Below are positions 13,236 through 24,717 of a stretch of 64,000 bases of DNA, in pieces. The notes below the pieces were generated by a model. That model had not been told where the DNA came from, did no database searches, and saw only the letters and a list, made by a program, of their open reading frames with translations. Numbering within the stretch: position 1 is the stretch's first letter; the number at the start of each line of letters is the position of its first letter. Position numbers and translations under genes: made by a program. The DNA comes from Brevipalpus yothersi (Eukaryota; Arthropoda; Arachnida; Trombidiformes; Tenuipalpidae): the NCBI GenBank assembly GCA_003956705.1, contig QZCP01000109.1, positions 1 through 64,000 of the forward strand. The letters are read 5' to 3'.

Positions 13236-14224
13236 ATATCCACTTTCATGCTTTCTCATGGCCATGGTAAGGGAGAGAGTCAATCGGATTTTATCCTCAT
13301 CTTTTCCTTTCTCTCTCTCTCGCAAATGTCAACATTCTTTCTTGTATCATTTGGGACTGCGCTGAACTCTCCAAGTGAACACACACACACAATTCCCCTT
13401 CGATTTGCTTCATATCGCTTTGATCATGGTTAATTGTGAGAGTCGATGATTTTGGTAAAATAATTCATGATTATTCAGGTGAGTTATTCTGATGGGAATG
13501 ATAAATAAAATTATGGTTATCATCATGATCATCCATTCACGGTAGATCGATTTTGATATGTATCATTTTTTGTCTTGCTCTTGTTGAGTGAAACATAATT
13601 TCAATTCGATCTATCTATCTATACCATCGAATTTGTGTGTGTTCGAATTTTTTGTTTGATAAATCCTATTCAGGAGAGTAAATTGATTTGTTTCATCATA
13701 TCTCACTAATTGCCGGATTTTTATTATCAAAGAATAATCCGGAGGAGGCAAGATAAAATGTATGGAGCTTGAAGAGAGTGAAAGAGAACCAAAATTCATC
13801 CAACACATCAAATTCTAAATAATTATTGGTGAACCATAAAGTAAATCATGATGACAGTGATGAATGTGTCTAAATTCTTATTGTGTATTGATGATTCTTA
13901 CACATTTGAATGTTAATCATTATCTTGATGATCTCACTGATTCTCTCCTCTTTTCTCTCTTCCTCTGGAATTTCCCAGATCATCTAGCCATTTGAAACAC
14001 ATTCCAAACCTGACCAATATACGCTATCGAGTCAATCTGATCAAGCTTATATCTCATTATCAACAATTCCAACAAACTGTAAATCAACTAGACAAAAAAA
14101 TTTTTGTCTTTTTTATGTGTCTATGTGTGTCCAACAATTTGAGTGAATAATTTTCATATTCTGTGGTCCTATTGATCAAAAATTGATCTCCAACAAATTT
14201 CGATTGTTCAGAGTTATATGATAA

Positions 14225-14539
14225 ATGGTTATGACCACTGGAGCCATGTCTTGTGCCAATGAGCAGTGCTCTGCTTCGAACAACAACAACAATAATAATA
14301 ATAATAATAGTAAAAGTGATTTGTCCAATGAACTTAAGAATTTAAAATTCAACGATAATTCAGGAACTCCACCGGTGATCATATGTGAATTAAGTGATGA
14401 AGATGAAACGAAAAATTCGAATAACAGTAAAGAAAATCCACCTGAAAAATCTGCATCAAGTTCATCATTATCTGTGCCAGCTGTAGAGATCAACGAGAAA
14501 AGACCTCCATTGCCCAGAGGATTATCATCAATATCTTGA
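14225..14539 (+). CDS. Small acidic Asn/Ser-rich protein, hypothetical
   Basis: Open frame of 104 codons with an ATG start. A run of ten Asn encoded by AAC/AAT triplets lies near the start. Then come mixed charged sequence (KSDLSNELKNLKF), the segment TPPVIICELSDEDE, and a Ser-rich end. Composition after the Asn run is not explained by simple repeats, and the frame closes cleanly before a CAA/TAA-repeat 3' flank. No family recognised. It could be a complete short disordered protein or a last exon, since a possible acceptor (cccag) lies upstream near 13978. The Leu-rich ORF on the other strand is the antisense of the Asn run. Confidence 0.4.
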   Translation: MVMTTGAMSCANEQCSASNNNNNNNNNNSKSDLSNELKNLKFNDNSGTPPVIICELSDEDETKNSNNSKENPPEKSASSSSLSVPAVEINEKRPPLPRGLSSIS

Positions 14540-16591
14540 GAGAAAAACGATCATAATAACAACAATAATATACAACTGCTACTGCTGCTGCTAATAACAA
14601 TAATAATAATAATAATTACAACATTATCATCTCATCGAAGCATATATATTCTGTTTCTCTCTATCTTCTATCTTCTTCCTGATTCGAATTTATGGAGCTG
14701 TTTGCAAAGCAATATCTTCTTTTATTATTATTTTCCTGTGAGGGGAATCGGAAATGGAAATCCACTGCAAATCTCCAAGAATGTATTGGAATTTTGGATA
14801 AAAAGTGTTGGAATATGCTAAAAGATGAGGATTTATCGGAAAAAAAATGTTAGTCTATTGTAAGAATATTCATGTTGAAAGGTTGTGTAGTGATATCGAA
14901 GATACACTGTTTTGAGAAGCTGAAGTTTGTGTTCAGCCTCTCTATGTAAAGGGTTTTATGAATACCATTATCTGTTGAAAGAGCTCAAGTGATCAGCAAT
15001 AACATACATACATGTTACAATAATCTGTTAAGTTGCAAGTTATATGTACTTGTGTGTATTTATCACAAGTTTGTGAATAATAATGAAAAGAGAAAAAAAA
15101 TAAGGGAACCTCATATATACTGAAATCCATTTCATATCGTTTTATAATTCAAATTTAAGTGACCATGACCGATGTTTTGTTCTTAACTTGTCAGTGTCAG
15201 AAAAACAATTAATGAATAAAAATAAACTGAATACTTATGAAAAGTGTCTCTCATTTTCTCTAATGAAAAAACTGTACTCTGTTCGATGTGAATGTTTGAA
15301 ACATAAAGTGATTTCTAGCACAATTTCGAATCACTATGAAGCGATAATAAATTGATCAGAATCACAAGAATATTTAATAGGGCATAAAATCTTGGAAATG
15401 TTCATGATTCAAATAGAAAAATCGGTTATAGTCAATCTAAAAAGTTCTACTGAACTCGACCGATCAGATGAGCCTCTTTAGTGTTCATTGTGAAGAAATT
15501 GAAATTTATCAGTTCAAAGTGGGACAATCGAACGGAATCTTGCGTAAATTCATTTCAAAATTCGAATATTTTCATTCTATTTTCATTTCATCATCTCCAA
15601 TATTATTTTACTTCTTGTTTTTTTCATCTCTCAATGAATACATACACACACACTAGGGAATATGTGTTTCCCCTACCTCTGTTCGTATGTACATGTATGT
15701 GTGTGTTTGAGATGAAAATAAAATCAGCAAACAAAGAACAAAATTTTGAAATATTTTTATCATCACTAATGTGGCATACTAATGTTGAGTGGCGATAGAG
15801 TGGTATTTAAATGAGAGAGTGGCTCAAGTATCTCGATAGAAAGTGAAAGACAATACATACACCGAGTTGTGGCAATAAGGAGAACCCAATGAACAGGAAA
15901 CGATATTCGATAGTTAACCACGAGAGAAGCTTGAGGAACGATCGATCGAAAGAACCTTGGACTAGATCGAACGAATTCTAAGGACTCAAAAAGTGAGATA
16001 GAGAGAGTTTCTATGGGCAACGATGAATGAATCAAAGAAAACGAACATAATAATATGAGAATAAAAACATATTCATCACTTCCAATAAGAAGAGAGGAAT
16101 ACAAGAGGTGACAGACATGATAATTGTACTGATGATAAGATGTATCGATGAAAATATATTCTTTTAATCTTCTGTCCAATTATAATTTAAAGCCAATTTT
16201 GTGTCACCAATATATACACACAGAATACTGTATTATACCGGTCATAAGGTTCATAGAACAATATAAATATAAATATCGCCTGTCTGTTGCTCTATTTTTT
16301 CAACCATCAAGACAAAGTTGATTTTTTCGATACCATAGTTCAGTTCCGTGAACTGTGATCTATTGCGAAACAAATTCGTTTGCCTCTCTATGATGTGTCC
16401 AATTTGTTCATGTTACAATCAATTTTTTGAATATTTTATTCAAGTTTATCAGTGAGTAAAGTTGAAATCTGAATAAAAGCGTTAATTAGTTTAGTTAGTT
16501 TCAAATGTTTGTTTTAATTTGATTATCATTGAAAATTTCTCTCTTCCCCAAAACAGATTGATACTATTTTGTGATCATACAGGCAAAACAA
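14540..16591. other. Intergenic, 5' flank of kinesin
   Basis: AT-rich, with AATAAA-like signals near 15210-15230. No coding region supported. The part from 16391 to 16591 is the kinesin 5' flank/UTR. It is duplicated in rearranged form near 27720-27910. Confidence 0.55.
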
Positions 16592-19569
16592 ATGCATTGT
16601 GAATCAGTTAAAGTAGCGGTCAGATGTCGGCCGTTAAATAAGAAGGAAAAAGATTTAAAAAGCAAGGTATTTATAAAACTTTTATTTGAAATTTGAAAAT
16701 TTTTCTAATTTACGATCAATTTTCTTTTGCTCGCCAATAAATAATATCATCTCAAAGTCAATTATCGAAATTGACTCAAGCCTTGGTCAATGTAGCATCT
16801 ACAATCCTCATGAACCTGACTCACCACCGAAACCATTTACGTTTGATGGGGCCTATGACGTTGATTCAACAACTGAACAGCTTTATAATGAGATCGTTTT
16901 TCCAATTGTTGAGGCAAGTATTTGAAATTGTGTGTGCCCACATGTGTGCAATCGGTATGGCAAATGATGTGAAAATTTTTACCTCTCTTCTTCTTTTTTT
17001 CTTCAAATCATCATGATCATGATCATTACATCCAGAGCGTCACAGAGGGTTATAATGGCACAGTTTTTGCATATGGCCAAACGGGTTGCGGTAAATCATT
17101 TACAATGCAAGGAGTTACCAGTCCAAGTACACAGAAAGGAATTATTCCCAGGTACTACATATACCCATTATCTGTTGGAAAATCTGGCAGTTCATTCCAA
17201 TTTTTGCATGATACAGTAGTAGGAATGGAAAGCTGTGAGGAATGTGTGTGAAGTTTAATTGAAACTATGTTATTGCTTCCTTTATCAGGGCATTTGAGCA
17301 CATATTTGAAGCAATAGCATCCACTGCTGATACAAAATTTTTGGTCCATGCATCCTATCTTGAAATATATAATGAAGAGATTCGTGATCTTCTCGGGGAT
17401 GATCCGAAAAGAAAATTAGAGCTCAAAGAATCTCCTGAGAAAGGTGTATTCGTCGGTGGCCTATCATACCATCCAGTTCACGATGTGAAGCAATGTGAAC
17501 GTCTGATGGAATATGGATGGAAGAATCGTTCGGTTGGAGCAACGTTGATGAATACCGATTCTTCACGTAGTCATGCTGTATTTTCTGTTCACTTGGAACG
17601 CATGGAAACGGGATTATCGTCAAAATCGGACACAACAATTCGAAAAGGTCGACTTAATCTGGTGGATCTTGCTGGTAGTGAACGTCAAGCCAAAACTGGT
17701 GCCACTGGAGATCGATTGAAAGAAGCAACCAAAATTAATCTCTCACTATCTGCTCTTGGCAATGTGATATCAGCACTTGTTGATGGCAAGTGTAAACATA
17801 TTCCTTATCGAGATTCAAAATTAACTCGATTGCTGCAAGATTCATTGGGAGGTAACACTAAAACACTGATGATCGCTTGCTTGTCTCCGGCCAATTACAA
17901 TTATGATGAAACATTGAGTACACTGAGATACGCTAATCGTGCCAAGAATATTCAGAATAAGCCGAAAATTAATGAAGATCCGAAAGATGCTCTGTTAAGA
18001 GAATACCAACAAGAAATTCAACGACTCAAAAGTTTATTGTCAAGTCCAAATCAGAAGAGTAAGTTACAACTATCTGAAACGAACAAGATATGACTTAAAT
18101 CTTATTGAATTCTTTTTCTCTCGAAAATTTTCAACAGAATCTGAATTGGAAACCGACAAAGATCTGGTGGAGCGAATGAAGCAAGAATATGATGCTAAAA
18201 TGCAAGATTTAATAGCGAAACACAGAGAGGAACAAGAACGAAATGCTCAATTGGAAAGTGATATGAATCGATTGAAGCAATCCTTCCAACAGAAAAATAT
18301 CAAAGAAGAACAAGAGATGGTTAAAGATTTGAATAATAATGATCAAACAATAGACATAGGATCATTGGAGACCAATCAAGATGGAAATGCAAACAATATC
18401 ACTCAAATAGGTGTTGAAACTATCGAAAGAATTCAGGCACTACAAGAGCAAATGGTTGGAGGTGAGAAAGTTAATGATCCTGAGTTGAGAGAAAAAAGAA
18501 GTCGACGAAAAAGGATTGCCGAAAGACGTTTAAATGCAATTACAGAGGCATTGAAAAAAGTTGACGATGATGATCAATTATTGTTGAAAGCTTATGGTGA
18601 TATTACCGAAGAATTGAGGGCGAGAACATTGTTACTCAAAAAAGCGAAACGTAAAATATCAACCCTAGAAGGTGAAGTGAAAGATATTCAGAGTGAATTT
18701 GAGTCTGAGAGAGGAGATTATCTGGAAACTATTCGACGACAAGACCAACAGATTAAATTGTTGTCCCAGATTATCGATCGGATTCAATCATGTGTCCGTA
18801 AAGATTGCAATTATGCCAATATTGATCGAATCAAAAGTGAAAGTGTTTGGGATGAAGATATGCAAAAGTGGCGTTTACCAGACTTAACGGTATCACGAAC
18901 AACTCTACCTCCACCACCAGGATCATTGACCATCAGTAGTATGATTCAACCAGGAGGACGTGAATCAACACGATCATCATCACCTCAACTAGATCGTACG
19001 GCCAGTAGTTATGGTGATAAAAGCTTTCGTTTCAATGAGCCTAGCGAACGAGATGGATCAGAATTTAAATTGTTTCGCAAACTAGAAGATTCATCCGATC
19101 AGAGTATAGCTGCTAATTATTTCAAGCCTAAGCGTCGAGATGAGTTATTGAATCATTTTCGTAAAATTACTCATCGTAAGTGAATGATGATGTACAATAT
19201 TGTTTGTGTATATATATTATTGAATAATTATTTTAAATGCTGATATCTTCTACTTTGAATCCAGTTAATGAGTGTCTGAATGGCATGAATTCGAATAACT
19301 TGTTGCGGAAAAGCGGTGAAGATAATTCTGCTAACGATAACCCAGTTGATAATATAATGAGAAGATCGAAAATTCCTCCCGTTGAACAGCATAGCTTTGA
19401 TGATGCTGATGAACCCAAGAAACAAGGACTACTAAGACAATTCAGCAAATCTTTACCCTCAACTCGAAATGGTAAAGATATAGACTTTGCCAATGGAGGT
19501 GCAACTCTGAGTGCTGGAGAAATACCGAGGAAGCCATTTAGATTAAAGTCAATCAAAGTAGAAAGATGA
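16592..19569 (+). CDS. Kif17: Kinesin-2 motor, KIF17/OSM-3 type
   Basis: Six exons join in frame to 819 codons: 16592-16666, 16758-16913, 17036-17151, 17289-18058, 18138-19175 and 19265-19569. KIF17/OSM-3 is a homodimeric plus-end motor that carries cargo along ciliary and dendritic microtubules. The motor domain (about 1-335) has the P-loop GQTGCGKS (91-98), switch I SSRSH (207-211) and switch II DLAGSE (242-247). It also has the family-typical stretches TFDGAYDVD, RAFEHIFEAI, KLELKESPEKGV and YANRAKNIQNKPKINEDP. Coiled-coil segments lie at about 345-420 and 500-590. The tail block SCVRKDCNYANIDRIK and WRLPDLTVSRT matches the KIF17 tail. Intron 2 has a GC-AG boundary (GAG|GCAAGT at 16914). 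The last exon is the source of short fragments repeated through the neighbouring SPP array. A rearranged copy of part of exon 4 lies at 27487. Confidence 0.95.
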
Positions 19570-19822
19570 GTTATGAGAAAACGTTCGATGGAAAAGATAA
19601 GTTACTTCGATTATGCCAAGAAATCATTTTCATTGATAAAATTTTTAGTGACGCTGATAATTGGAATCTCTACTAATTACGTCGGTAATCTATTACCTTG
19701 ATATTCTCATTCTATCAGTTGAGTTTCACACATTGAATAGCAGATATAGAATGAACGATTTTCATCATTCATATCATTCCTGTTATTCACTGTTAATGAA
19801 TTAAGGGCCAGTCTTTATTGAC

Positions 19823-21493
19823 TCAGAGAACTTGATTTTTACAAATTTCCTGAAAAGTGGACAGAACACACACTTTTTTATACAGACCAATCATTACCAA
19901 GCCTATACAATAAATGAGATCGATCATCCATATATAGATGGGACCTCCGAAGAGAGGAAAGCGAGCAAATTCAATTTCAGTTGATTCAGAATTCTCAAAA
20001 TCCTTCATATCGCCGCTTATCCTGAAATAACCTTTGTGCATGGCCAGTAGAATAGGAAGAGCAAATGCTGGCAAAAAATAGAAAAAGGTTGGACGAGAAT
20101 GATTGAATACAATCATTATATAAAGAGATAGTGCAAGTCCCACAAAGTAAGTGACAAGGCCTATGCAGAAGTAAATGTATTTTTGCTTTTTGAGACTGAA
20201 ATGATAGAAGAAAATTTCGTTAAATTGATCATTCAATGAGGAAAACATGAATACTTACCTTACATTGGTATTAGATTGGCCAACAAAATAATCTTCACGT
20301 AGAAAATAAGCTAAGATAAGACCAGGAACTAATATGTGATCAAGATCCAGCATAGCATACTGCTTTCCATTAAAGCCATTTCCGAAGAGATCTTGAGGTA
20401 CAAGCAGGTCTGTTAAGGGACTATAAGTTTGGGATACCTTGGTGTAAGCAACGATATCTCGATGAGCATCTACAAAATAGTAGCAGAGGCTGAACACACA
20501 TGTTAATCCCACCAATACTCTTAATCCAATGATCGAGTAAGACTCGATGAAGCCATAAGCAAAAGCCACGGTGAGAACATTGTTTGGTATCCAATGCTAG
20601 TAGTAAGTGAAGAAATCAATGTCAGCTTGAGAAGATGTTGAAAAGAGGAATTAGACAGAAAGAAAATTTGTTTTAATCACCTTTTCATACAAATACCAGA
20701 AACCAATCGATGAGGAGATGATTATGGATATAAATTCGGAAATTTGATGCTGGCAGCCAGAAACAGTTTCTGATTGTAAATTTTGTTGCTTGTCTTGAGT
20801 GATTGGTAATTCATCCTATGTTTTTTTGTTCCACACACGGTAGATGATGCGGTTAACTAGTCGATTGAGTAAAATTGCATCAATACAGATAATATGGATA
20901 TCCACCAGAGGAAGCGGGTATTCTTGAGAGAAAATCTGTACATGAAGAACAACGTTCTCTGGTATTGCAAGCTGGCTACCAATAGATATCAGTACTTACT
21001 TGAGAAGAGTATATTACCTTATACACAATATACAAGCCAATCTGATAGTGAATAAAAACTAGATATATATACGGACAATACAAAGCAAGCTTGAAAAATA
21101 TGGGCAATTGACCAGGTTTCTGATGAGAATAGAAAAAGTGAATCATTAGAGAGACAAGACTTCATATCATTACGAAGTGCCCCAATACCTTTCTATTGAA
21201 GTCAAGACAGAACATACCTCGGGCTTTTCTATCTGTTCTTTCAAGCCATCCATAACGAGAAACGAGATACAGGCTGTCATTGAAACAGCCATAATTAATT
21301 GAATCAAGCATCCCACTGTTCTGCCTTCGAATGTTGGCTCAAATGTTGGATCAAATTCAACAGAGACGGCTGGTTTGTTGATCAAGATTTCATACTGAAA
21401 ATCGTAAAAATCTAAAACTGTGTCAAAAATGATGTTCCGAAAAAAAGTTATATTTTCGGCTGATGAGGTGGATAAAAATATTGTCTGATCCAT
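19823..21493 (-). pseudogene. SPP-like pseudoprotease copy 1, probably disrupted
   Basis: Five exons on the minus strand: 21218-21493, 21018-21119, 20681-20935, 20259-20596 and 19823-20195, all with usable splice sites and matching the phases of the other copies. The family is signal peptide peptidase, a nine-helix ER aspartyl protease. The conserved PQDLF and HWIPNN blocks are present. The GxGD catalytic site reads DLDH (Asp to His), PAL reads PTF, and the region of the first catalytic Asp (VDAHRD) has a 2-residue deletion. Two further defects are unique to this copy. The usual start codon is ATA, so translation would need the ATG at 21493. An in-frame TAG lies at 20816-20818 where the sister copies have CAG. 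The end has an extra hydrophobic helix (IYIWMIDLIYCIGLVMIGLY). It is probably a decaying gene, unless the TAG is a sequencing error. Confidence 0.8.
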
Positions 21494-21640
21494 CGTTCAG
21501 AATCCGACTGATAAGCTCAACAGAATGTTTTTCTTTTAAATCTAAACAAATAACTTGATAATAGTCCTCGCACCGAATGAGTTTAAGTGAAAAATTTTCG
21601 AAAATCTCTTTTCCGAAGTAATTCGAGGTTTTATCGATTT

Positions 21641-21745
21641 TTTTGAACAATGAACTTTGTGAGCTTGAGAACTGTCATAGGCCATCGGGAACCGAACAAA
21701 TCGATGAAATGCGCGCGCTCTTCTAAACTTTGACCTCCTTAGCTA
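21641..21745 (-). promoter_or_regulatory. Conserved 5'-flank block of SPP-like copy 1
   Basis: About 100 bp upstream of copy 1, closely matched at 26495-26600 and more loosely at 24150-24225 and 31248-31345. It includes GCGCGCGCTCTTCT (plus strand). The position, just before each first exon, suggests a core promoter or 5' UTR. That role is inferred. Confidence 0.45.
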
Positions 21746-22105
21746 CCCAACCTAAGGTACTAATCTTTTTATTACCTCTAAGAGCTCATTATTACAGTAA
21801 AAACTCCCAAAATAGAAAAGCTTTCGGCACTTTTTTGTCGATGCCCGCTTGCCTAATTTGAACTGAGGCTTCTAATCAATTTGTGCCTTTGACCCCCTCC
21901 TTCTCGCTAGATGTCTCGTTTTTTCAGCTATTTTTCTATTTTAAGGTGTTTTCCATTATCGGAGTTTTTACTGTATTGTATGAATTTTAATGAAAATTGA
22001 AAGTTGAAAATTGAACACTGGCCTGATACAAGCCCGCAAGGATGTTCACTAAATTGCATCGATAATGGAGAACTTTAGAATTATCTTTGAATTTTCTGTT
22101 CCGTT

Positions 22106-22200
22106 TTGCCAATAGAGGTACAACTCTCAGTGCTGGAGAAATACCGAGGAAGCCATTCAGATTGAAGTAGAAAGATGAGTTGTGAGAAAATATTCGATGG
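22106..22200 (+). pseudogene. Kinesin 3'-end fragment, unit 2
   Basis: Matches the kinesin last exon and 3' flank from about 19487 onward (CTGGAGAAATACCGAGGAAG identical). A short deletion removes part of the SIKVER end. It is non-coding debris that marks the left end of the second SPP repeat unit. Confidence 0.8.
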
Positions 22201-22311
22201 GAAAGTTAAGTTACTTCGATTGTGCCGAGAAATCATTTTCATTGATAAAATTTTGAGTGACGCTAATGATTGGAATCTCTACTAATTGCATGCTTTTATT
22301 TCTATTGTAAT

Positions 22312-23940
22312 TCAAGCAACTTGATTTTTACAAATTTCCTGAAAAATGGACGAAAAATACACTTTTTTATACAGAACAATCATTGCGAAGACGATAGAAT
22401 AGATAATACTGATCATCCATATATAGATAGGAGCTCCGAAGAAGAAAGGAAAGTAAGAAAATTCAATTTCAATCAATTCATACTTCTCAAAATCCTTCAA
22501 ATCGAAGCTTATCCTGAGATAACCCTTGAGAATGGCCAGTGAAATGGGAAGGGCGATGGTCGGCAAAATATACAGAAAAGTTGGCTGAGAATGATTGAAT
22601 ACAATCATTATGTAAAGAGATAGTGCAAGTCCTATGAAATAAGCGATAAGACTTGTGCAGAAGTAGGTATAATTTCGTTTTTTGAGACTGAAATGATAGA
22701 TGGAAATTTCGTTGAATTTATCATTTGATGAAAAACACATGAATACTTACCTAACATCGTTTTTAGATTGGCCATCAAAATGATCGCCACGCAGAAGATG
22801 AGCAATGAGGAGACCAGGAATTACAATGTGTTCAAACCTTAGTATAAAATACTGCTTTCCATTAAAGCCATTTTCGAATAAATCTTGGGGTACAATCAGT
22901 TCTTGTAAGGCATCGTGAGTTTGAGGCTTTTTGGTGTAAGTATCAGTGAAAAATATCCAATAAACATCTAGTAGAGAGTAGAAGATGGTGAGTGTATATC
23001 CCACAACCAGACCAAACCAAGTGATCGAGAAGCACTCGATGAATCCATAAGCCATTGCCACGATGAGAACATTGCTGGGTATCCAATGCTTAGAAAGTAA
23101 GAAAATCAACGTCAGCTTGAGGCAATGTCCGTACGAGGAATTGGGCAAAAGAATTTTGTTTTACTCACCTTTTCATACAAATACCAGAAACCAATGGATG
23201 AGGAGATGATTATGGATATAAATTCGGAAATTTGATGATGGCAGCCAGGAACAGTTTCTGATTGTAAATCTTGCTGCTTTACTTGACTGGTAAGTAATTC
23301 ACTCTGGGGTTTTTTGATCCACTTATGATCGATGATCCGGTTAACTAGTCGATTTAGCACAATTACATCAATACAGATCATAGGGATATCAACTGAAGGA
23401 AGCATGTATTCTGGAGAAAAGATCTATAGAAGGAATAAAAAACAACGTTCTTTGCTATTACAAGCTGCAAATAGGTCTCAGTACACTACTTGAGAGGAGT
23501 ATGTTACCTTATGCACAATATACAAGCCAATCCGATAGAGAATAAAAACTAGATATATATACGGAAGGTACAAAAAAAGCTTTAAAAATATGGGCAATTG
23601 ATCAGGTTTCTGGAGGAGATAGAAAAAATAAATCATTAGAGCGACAAGCCTCAATATCATTATCGAATGCCCTAATAACTTTCATTGGAGTCAAGAATGA
23701 ACATACCTTGGGCTTTTCTTTCTGTTCTTTCAAGCCATCCACAGCGAAAAACGAGATACAAGCTGTCATTGAAACAGTCATAATTAGCATAACCAAGTGA
23801 GCCACTCCTGGACCTTCGAATTGTGACTCAATTGCTGGATCGAGTTCGATAGAGACAGCAGTTTTGTTGAACAAAATTCCCTGATGAAAATCGTAAAAAT
23901 CTAAAACTAAGTCAAAAACAATTTCTTGAAAAGTGGACAT
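22312..23940 (-). CDS. SPP-like intramembrane pseudoprotease copy 2
   Basis: Five exons on the minus strand join in frame to 434 codons: 23707-23940, 23508-23609, 23169-23423, 22751-23088 and 22312-22687, all GT-AG. It is homologous to signal peptide peptidase. It has an N-terminal segment MSTFQEIVFD, helix 1 after the FEGPGV block, HWIPSN, IVPQDLF and NGFNGKQY. The first catalytic Asp is kept, but the Tyr before it is Leu (SLLDVYWIFF, about D238). The second site GLGD reads RFEH (about 281-284), so the catalytic Asp is His. PAL reads PTF (NHSQPTFLY). Both changes predict no proteolysis. The C-terminus has an extra hydrophobic helix (IYIWMISIIYSIVFAMIVLY) and no KKXX signal. The open frame over five exons argues for recent or present selection. 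Exon 2 of the parent is split here by an extra intron. Confidence 0.88.
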
Positions 23941-24149
23941 ATTTTTGGCTGACCAGATAGACGAAAATGATGTCTTATATATTGTCCAGAATTGAACCAA
24001 TAATCTCGAAAGAAAATCTCTCCTCAAACTTTCAAGCACATACAAATAATTTAAAAATAGTCTCAATACCAAATAAGTTCAAGTTAGAAATTAGAAATTT
24101 TTCGGAAGTCTCTTCTCCGAAGTAATCTGACTCTATTCGATATTTTAGT

Positions 24150-24225
24150 GACTATGAACTGTCACCAGTCATCGTGAACTGAACTTATCGATGAAAAGCG
24201 CGCGCTCTTCTAACTCCACCTAACC
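24150..24225 (-). promoter_or_regulatory. Conserved 5'-flank block of SPP-like copy 2
   Basis: Contains ATCGATGAAAAGCGCGCGCT (plus strand), matching the blocks upstream of copies 1, 3 and 5 but more diverged. Putative promoter or 5' UTR. Confidence 0.4.
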
Positions 24226-24377
24226 TGAGATATTAACCTTTTTTTACGTCTAGGAGCTCGTGATTATGAATTTCTATGTTGAAAGGCAAACAGTAAGCTA
24301 ATACAAGTTAACATGGGTGTTAACAAAATTTTTTAATGAAAAACTTTAGAGCTCTCGTTGAATTTTCTATCCCACTT

Positions 24378-24470
24378 TGCCAATAGAGGTGGTACTCTGA
24401 ATGCTGCAGAAATATCGAGAAAGCCATTAAAATTAAAGTCAATCAAAGTGGAAAGATGATTTGTGAGAAA
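24378..24470 (+). pseudogene. Kinesin 3'-end fragment, unit 3
   Basis: Diverged copy of the kinesin last exon (GCCAATAGAGG, then GAAAGCCATTAAAATTAAAG and AATCAAAGTGGAAAGATGA). Not an independent gene. It marks the boundary of the third SPP repeat unit. Confidence 0.78.
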
Positions 24471-24717
24471 ATATTCGTTGGGAGGGTTAAGTTACTTCGA
24501 TTATGCCAAGAAATCATTTTCATGGATAAAATTTTTGGGATGATAATAGTTTTGGAATCACTGCTAATTGCGTCGAAAGTCTATTACCTGGAAATTCTCG
24601 CTCTGTTGATTGAATTCCATTAGAAAATATAGATTAATCAATTCTCATAATAATATTCCTGATATTCATTGTTGATGAATCAAGGACCAGTCTTTATCAA
24701 CTCAAGCAATTTAATTC

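Larger units (their letters stand above)
11645..14224. other. Intergenic with microsatellites
   Basis: The 3' flank of Ir25a, then AT-rich DNA with GA tracts at 12422-12471 and 13184-13233. ORFs across these tracts encode only (ER)n or (SL)n and are not genes. No RNA gene was recognised. Confidence 0.6.

Noticed and set aside
12299..13433. Several ORFs of 60-134 codons on both strands
   Set aside because: They are translations of GA/CT microsatellites, (ER)n or (SL)n, with unrelated flanks.
14176..14493. Minus-strand ORF with a Leu run
   Set aside because: Antisense of the Asn run in the plus-strand ORF.
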